From Pseudomonas sp. (GTDB lineage Bacteria; Pseudomonadota; Gammaproteobacteria; Pseudomonadales; Pseudomonadaceae): a stretch of 9,482 nucleotides of DNA. The stretch is taken from assembly GCA_026398835.1 (NCBI GenBank), contig JAPLSD010000718.1, positions 1 through 9,482 on the forward strand. The letters are read 5' to 3'. This document shows, piece by piece, positions 7,245 to 9,482 of the stretch (position 1 is the stretch's first letter; each line of letters opens with the position of its first letter). The notes under the pieces are model-generated. The model saw only the letters and a program-made list of their open reading frames with translations. It had not been told where the DNA came from and made no database searches. The position numbers and the translations under genes were made by a program.

Positions 7245-7679
7245 TTACTGCAGCCAGCCCAGGGTCGCCCAGGCCAATACCAGATAGCGTGCGGATTTGG
7301 CGAGGGACACGATCAGCAGAAAACGCCAGAACGGCTCGCCCAAGACCCCGGCGACTAATGTGAGTGGGTCACCGATGATCGGCACCCAGCTCAGCAGTAA
7401 TGACCAGTGACCGTAGCGCTGATAGTGTTTTTGGGCTTTTTCCAGTGATTGAGGGCTGACCGGAAACCAGCGCTTGTCCCGGAAACGTTCAACGCCGCGC
7501 CCCAGCCACCAGTTCACCAGCGAGCCGAGTACATTCCCGACGATGGCGATGCTCAATAATAACCAGACTAGATACTGGCTGCTGAGCAGCAGACCGACCA
7601 GCACCGCCTCGGATTGCAACGGCAGCAACGTGGCGGCGCCGAACGCCGCGAGGAACAACCCGAGGTAGCCTGCGAACAT
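7245..7679 (-). CDS. YqaA-family inner-membrane protein (DedA/VTT-like)
   Basis: A 144-aa hydrophobic protein resembling the small YqaA branch of the DedA/VTT (SNARE-associated) membrane proteins. Hydrophobic segments lie at about 5-21, 25-60 (long enough for two helices or a re-entrant loop plus helix), 92-114 and 117-143. Between them is a basic cytoplasmic-type loop (61-90, RGVERFRDKRWFPVSP...). Family-like features are GNVLGSLVNWWLGR (48-61) and RYGHWSLLLSWVPIIGDPLTLVAG (88-111). The larger DedA proteins act in lipid carrier or phospholipid translocation, but the role of the YqaA branch is not established, so no function is assigned. Its ATG overlaps the stop of the DUF411 gene by one base (TAATG) with no clear ribosome-binding site, so its translation is probably coupled to that gene. 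Confidence 0.85.
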   Translation of the reverse strand: MFAGYLGLFLAAFGAATLLPLQSEAVLVGLLLSSQYLVWLLLSIAIVGNVLGSLVNWWLGRGVERFRDKRWFPVSPQSLEKAQKHYQRYGHWSLLLSWVPIIGDPLTLVAGVLGEPFWRFLLIVSLAKSARYLVLAWATLGWLQ

Positions 7680-8125
7680 TAATGAGCCGGGTAGTCGGCG
7701 ATTACTTCATCGGTACCGTTTTTGCTCAAGCCGATGACCTGATAGGCATCGCCCATGCCATCCATTTCCATTCCCGGCGAGCCCATGGGCATGCCTGGAG
7801 CGGCCACGCCGAGCAGGTCGGCGCGTTTGCTCAATGCCAGTACTTGCTCGGCGGGCACATGGCCCTCGACGAATTTGCCGTTGATCACGGCGGTGTGGCA
7901 CGAAGCCAGTCGCGCAGGGACACCGAGGCGCTGTTTGACTTCGCTCATATTGGCTTCGACGTGGTCGTTGACCTTGAAGCCATTCGCTTGCAGGTGAGCA
8001 ATCCATTTTTTGCAGCAACCGCAATTGGCGTCGCGGTGCACGTCAATCGGGATCAGTTCAGCCGCCTGGGCCAATGAGGTGATGAACAGGGCAGAAAGGG
8101 CTGCCAGACGCAGTGTGGTTTTCAT
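7679..8125 (-). CDS. Secreted DUF411 metal-binding protein
   Basis: A 148-aa DUF411 (CopG-like) protein, a family often found near copper and other metal-resistance genes. The start at 8123-8125 was chosen because it yields a clean signal peptide (MKTTLRLAALSALFITSLAQ, probable cleavage after AQA around residue 21); the frame is open upstream to 8191, but that would bury the signal. The mature part has a thioredoxin-like layout with a CGCC cluster (Cys35, Cys37, Cys38), then Cys76-His77 in ASCHTAVINGKFVEGHVPA, His89, and a Met-rich tail GMPMGSPGMEMDGMG (111-125). These Cys, His and Met residues suggest binding of a soft metal such as copper in the periplasm (inference from the residues and family context). 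It is the first gene of a two-gene unit with the YqaA-like protein. No copper ATPase or two-component genes lie nearby. The ribosome-binding site is weak (AAGAGA). Confidence 0.87.
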   Translation of the reverse strand: MKTTLRLAALSALFITSLAQAAELIPIDVHRDANCGCCKKWIAHLQANGFKVNDHVEANMSEVKQRLGVPARLASCHTAVINGKFVEGHVPAEQVLALSKRADLLGVAAPGMPMGSPGMEMDGMGDAYQVIGLSKNGTDEVIADYPAH

Positions 8126-8203
8126 CGGATATCTCTTGTCGATCATTTCACGTCGCGCATTTTGAACATTTTCTCCGATGAAAAAGGTCACTTATGTTTC
8201 AAA

Positions 8204-8209
8204 GTTATA
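8204..8209 (-). promoter_or_regulatory. Weak -10-like hexamer upstream of the DUF411 gene
   Basis: TATAAC on the minus strand matches TATAAT at five of six positions and lies about 80 bp upstream of the DUF411 start, in the 152-bp gap after the aldo/keto reductase. No acceptable -35 is found at 16-18 bp spacing, so it would need an activator if real. No known copper-regulator operator was recognised nearby. Confidence 0.22.
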
Positions 8210-8235
8210 CAAGGGCGGGATGCAAGGGGGAAGTT

Positions 8236-8260
8236 GCCCGCTCGGAGGTTCCGAGCGGGC
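8236..8260 (-). terminator. Strong GC hairpin after the aldo/keto reductase gene
   Basis: GCCCGCTCGG (8236-8245) pairs perfectly with CCGAGCGGGC (8251-8260) around a 5-nt loop. It begins about 18 nt past the reductase stop codon. On the minus strand the following sequence is AACTTCCCCCTTGC, a poor U-tract, so termination may be incomplete or the hairpin may mainly stabilise the 3' end. Read on the plus strand it lacks any T-run. Confidence 0.65.
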
Positions 8261-8277
8261 GAAGGAACAAACGTCTG

Positions 8278-9273
8278 CTATCTGTCGAGCATTTGCATCA
8301 CCGCCTCGGGATAGCGCAGCCCCGCGGTAGCGTTGACCGGGAAGATGGCTTCCAGGGCCTGCAACTCGCCAGCGCTCAATTTAACGTCCAATGCAGCGAC
8401 GTTTTCCTCCAGATATTTGCGTTGCTTGGTCCCGGGAATCGGAATCAGGTAGTCGCCTTGCGCCAGTACCCAAGCCAGCGCCAGTTGCCCGGCAGTCACG
8501 CCCTTTTCGGCAGCCAAGGCTTGTACTTGCTCGACCAGGAGCAGGTTCTTTGCAAAATTCTCACCTTGAAAGCGCGGGCTGAAGCGACGGTAGTCGTCAG
8601 CGGCGAAGTCGTCCGGGCTTTTCAGTGCGCCGGTCAGAAAGCCCCGACCCAGTGGGCTGTAAGGCACAAAGGCAACGCCCAGACGCTGGCAGGTTGCCAG
8701 GCAGCCGTTATCTTCCTGATCGCGACTCCACAGTGAATATTCACTTTGCAGCGCGCTGATCGGATGAACCTTGTGCGCGCGCTCAAGGGTGCTGGCCGAG
8801 GCCTCGCTTAAACCGAGATAGCGCACCTTGCCGTCTTTGACCAGTTGCGCCATGGCACCCACGGTTTCTTCGATCGCAACATCGGGATCGATGCGGTGCT
8901 GGTAATACAGATCCAGCGTTTCCACGCCCAGGCGTTTCAAGGTGCCGTCGATCGAGGCGCGAATGTACTCTGGTCGACCATTGACCGCGCGGGCGGTGGG
9001 GTTCAGCGGATCGCGGACGATACCGAATTTGCTGGCCAGAAATACCTGGTCGCGTTTACCGCGAATCGCCTTGCCGATCAGTTCTTCATTGCTGTGAGGG
9101 CCATAAATGTCGGCGGTATCCAATAGGTTGATGCCCAGTTCCAGGGCGCGATGCAAGGTGGCGATTGCCTCTTGGGTGTCAGTGCCCGTGGTGTAGAAAT
9201 CGGTCATGCCCATGCAGCCAAGACCGATGGCGGATACCTGTGGGCCGTTTTTACCGAGTTGACGAGTGTGCAT
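8278..9273 (-). CDS. Aldo/keto reductase (NADPH-dependent, AKR13-like)
   Basis: A 331-aa (beta/alpha)8-barrel oxidoreductase that reduces aldehydes or ketones in the cytosol, usually with NADPH. The catalytic tetrad is complete: Asp52 and Tyr57 in [15 protein letters not shown], Lys82 in FLASKFG, and His126 in [10 protein letters not shown]. The C-terminal cofactor-binding segment is visible as [19 protein letters not shown]. The N-terminus [20 protein letters not shown] with GMTDFY resembles the AKR13-type proteins common in Proteobacteria, whose physiological substrates are mostly unknown. The start ATG (9271-9273) has a good AAGGAG ribosome-binding site about 10 nt upstream. It is divergent from a LysR-type regulator across about 108 bp, a layout in which the regulator often controls the reductase (inference). 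A GC hairpin follows its stop. Confidence 0.92.
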   Translation of the reverse strand: MHTRQLGKNGPQVSAIGLGCMGMTDFYTTGTDTQEAIATLHRALELGINLLDTADIYGPHSNEELIGKAIRGKRDQVFLASKFGIVRDPLNPTARAVNGRPEYIRASIDGTLKRLGVETLDLYYQHRIDPDVAIEETVGAMAQLVKDGKVRYLGLSEASASTLERAHKVHPISALQSEYSLWSRDQEDNGCLATCQRLGVAFVPYSPLGRGFLTGALKSPDDFAADDYRRFSPRFQGENFAKNLLLVEQVQALAAEKGVTAGQLALAWVLAQGDYLIPIPGTKQRKYLEENVAALDVKLSAGELQALEAIFPVNATAGLRYPEAVMQMLDR

Positions 9274-9349
9274 AGGGTTGAAGCTCCTTATAGATGACCG
9301 GGGCTATTGTTCTCCTCGACAAAAACAAGATAAACCGGCTAAAACCGCT

Positions 9350-9364
9350 ATCACTATTTGTAAT
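9350..9364. promoter_or_regulatory. Candidate LysR-type T-N11-A box between the reductase and the regulator
   Basis: ATCACTATTTGTAAT is a near-palindrome (arms ATCAC and GTAAT, one mismatch) that satisfies the T-N11-A pattern of LysR-type operators. It lies 17 bp before the regulator's first possible ATG and about 75 bp upstream of the reductase ATG, a usual position for a shared autoregulatory/activation site. The motif is degenerate and the region is AT-rich, so chance is possible. Confidence 0.4.
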
Positions 9365-9381
9365 TTCTAAATAATGGCCGG

Positions 9382-9482
9382 ATGAGCAAAACAATGGACC
9401 GTTTTAACGCCATGCGCGTGTTCACGCGGATTGTCGAGTTGGGTGGTTTTGCCAAGGCCGCCGACAGCCTGCAATTGCCTCG
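9382..9482 (+). CDS. LysR-type transcriptional regulator, N-terminal fragment cut by window edge
   Basis: The visible 33 codons read MSKTMDRFNAMRVFTRIVEL then GGFAKAADSLQLP, which is the first helix and start of the helix-turn-helix of a LysR-type DNA-binding domain (F-x-R-I-V-E-x-GGF-x-KAA-x-x-L). The gene runs off the right edge, so the effector domain is unseen. Two starts are possible: ATG at 9382, or the in-frame ATG at 9394 (MDRFNAMRVF), which matches common family starts and is preceded by a weak GGATGAG. It is divergent from the aldo/keto reductase, so a local regulatory link is plausible but not shown. Confidence 0.88.
   Translation, partial: MSKTMDRFNAMRVFTRIVELGGFAKAADSLQLP

Noticed and set aside
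8126..8191. Longer DUF411 start at 8191, or an intermediate start at 8146
   Set aside because: Either would place extra polar residues before an obvious signal peptide that begins at the Met encoded at 8125.

Overview
The window reads as ordinary chromosomal DNA of a fluorescent-group Pseudomonas. It is GC-rich with strong Pseudomonas-like protein sequences, and the block glgA-treZ-malQ-treY has the same gene order as P. aeruginosa PA2165-PA2162. All complete genes lie on the minus strand; only a truncated LysR-type regulator at the right edge is on the plus strand. I see no RNA genes, CRISPR arrays, insertion sequences, phage genes or REP-type repeats.

Left half (1-5690, minus strand): a tightly packed alpha-glucan/trehalose operon. 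In transcription order it holds glgA (glycogen/alpha-glucan synthase), treZ (maltooligosyltrehalose trehalohydrolase), malQ (4-alpha-glucanotransferase) and treY (maltooligosyltrehalose synthase, only its first 75 codons here). The gap between glgA and treZ is 13 bp. treZ/malQ and malQ/treY overlap by a few bases, which suggests translational coupling. GlgA builds linear alpha-1,4-glucan. TreY turns the reducing end of the chain into a trehalosyl unit and TreZ cuts off trehalose. MalQ can re-equilibrate the short maltodextrins left over. The expected role is compatible-solute and storage-glucan metabolism under osmotic or desiccation stress.

Middle (5691-6187): about 500 bp without a convincing gene. 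It holds the presumed glgA control region (weak promoter-like sequences and a TTGTC-G-GACAA palindrome) and, at its far end, a good intrinsic terminator for the next gene.

Right half (6188-9482): a D-2-hydroxyacid dehydrogenase; a two-gene unit made of a secreted DUF411 metal-binding protein and a YqaA-type membrane protein joined by a TAATG stop/start; an aldo/keto reductase ending at a strong hairpin; and, divergent from it, the start of a LysR-type regulator. The short reductase/regulator intergenic region contains a T-N11-A motif of the LysR type.

I did not find a previously undescribed system. The items worth a second look are modest: the regulatory region of glgA, the coupled DUF411-YqaA pair, an inverted repeat ahead of the dehydrogenase, and the LysR/reductase divergon.
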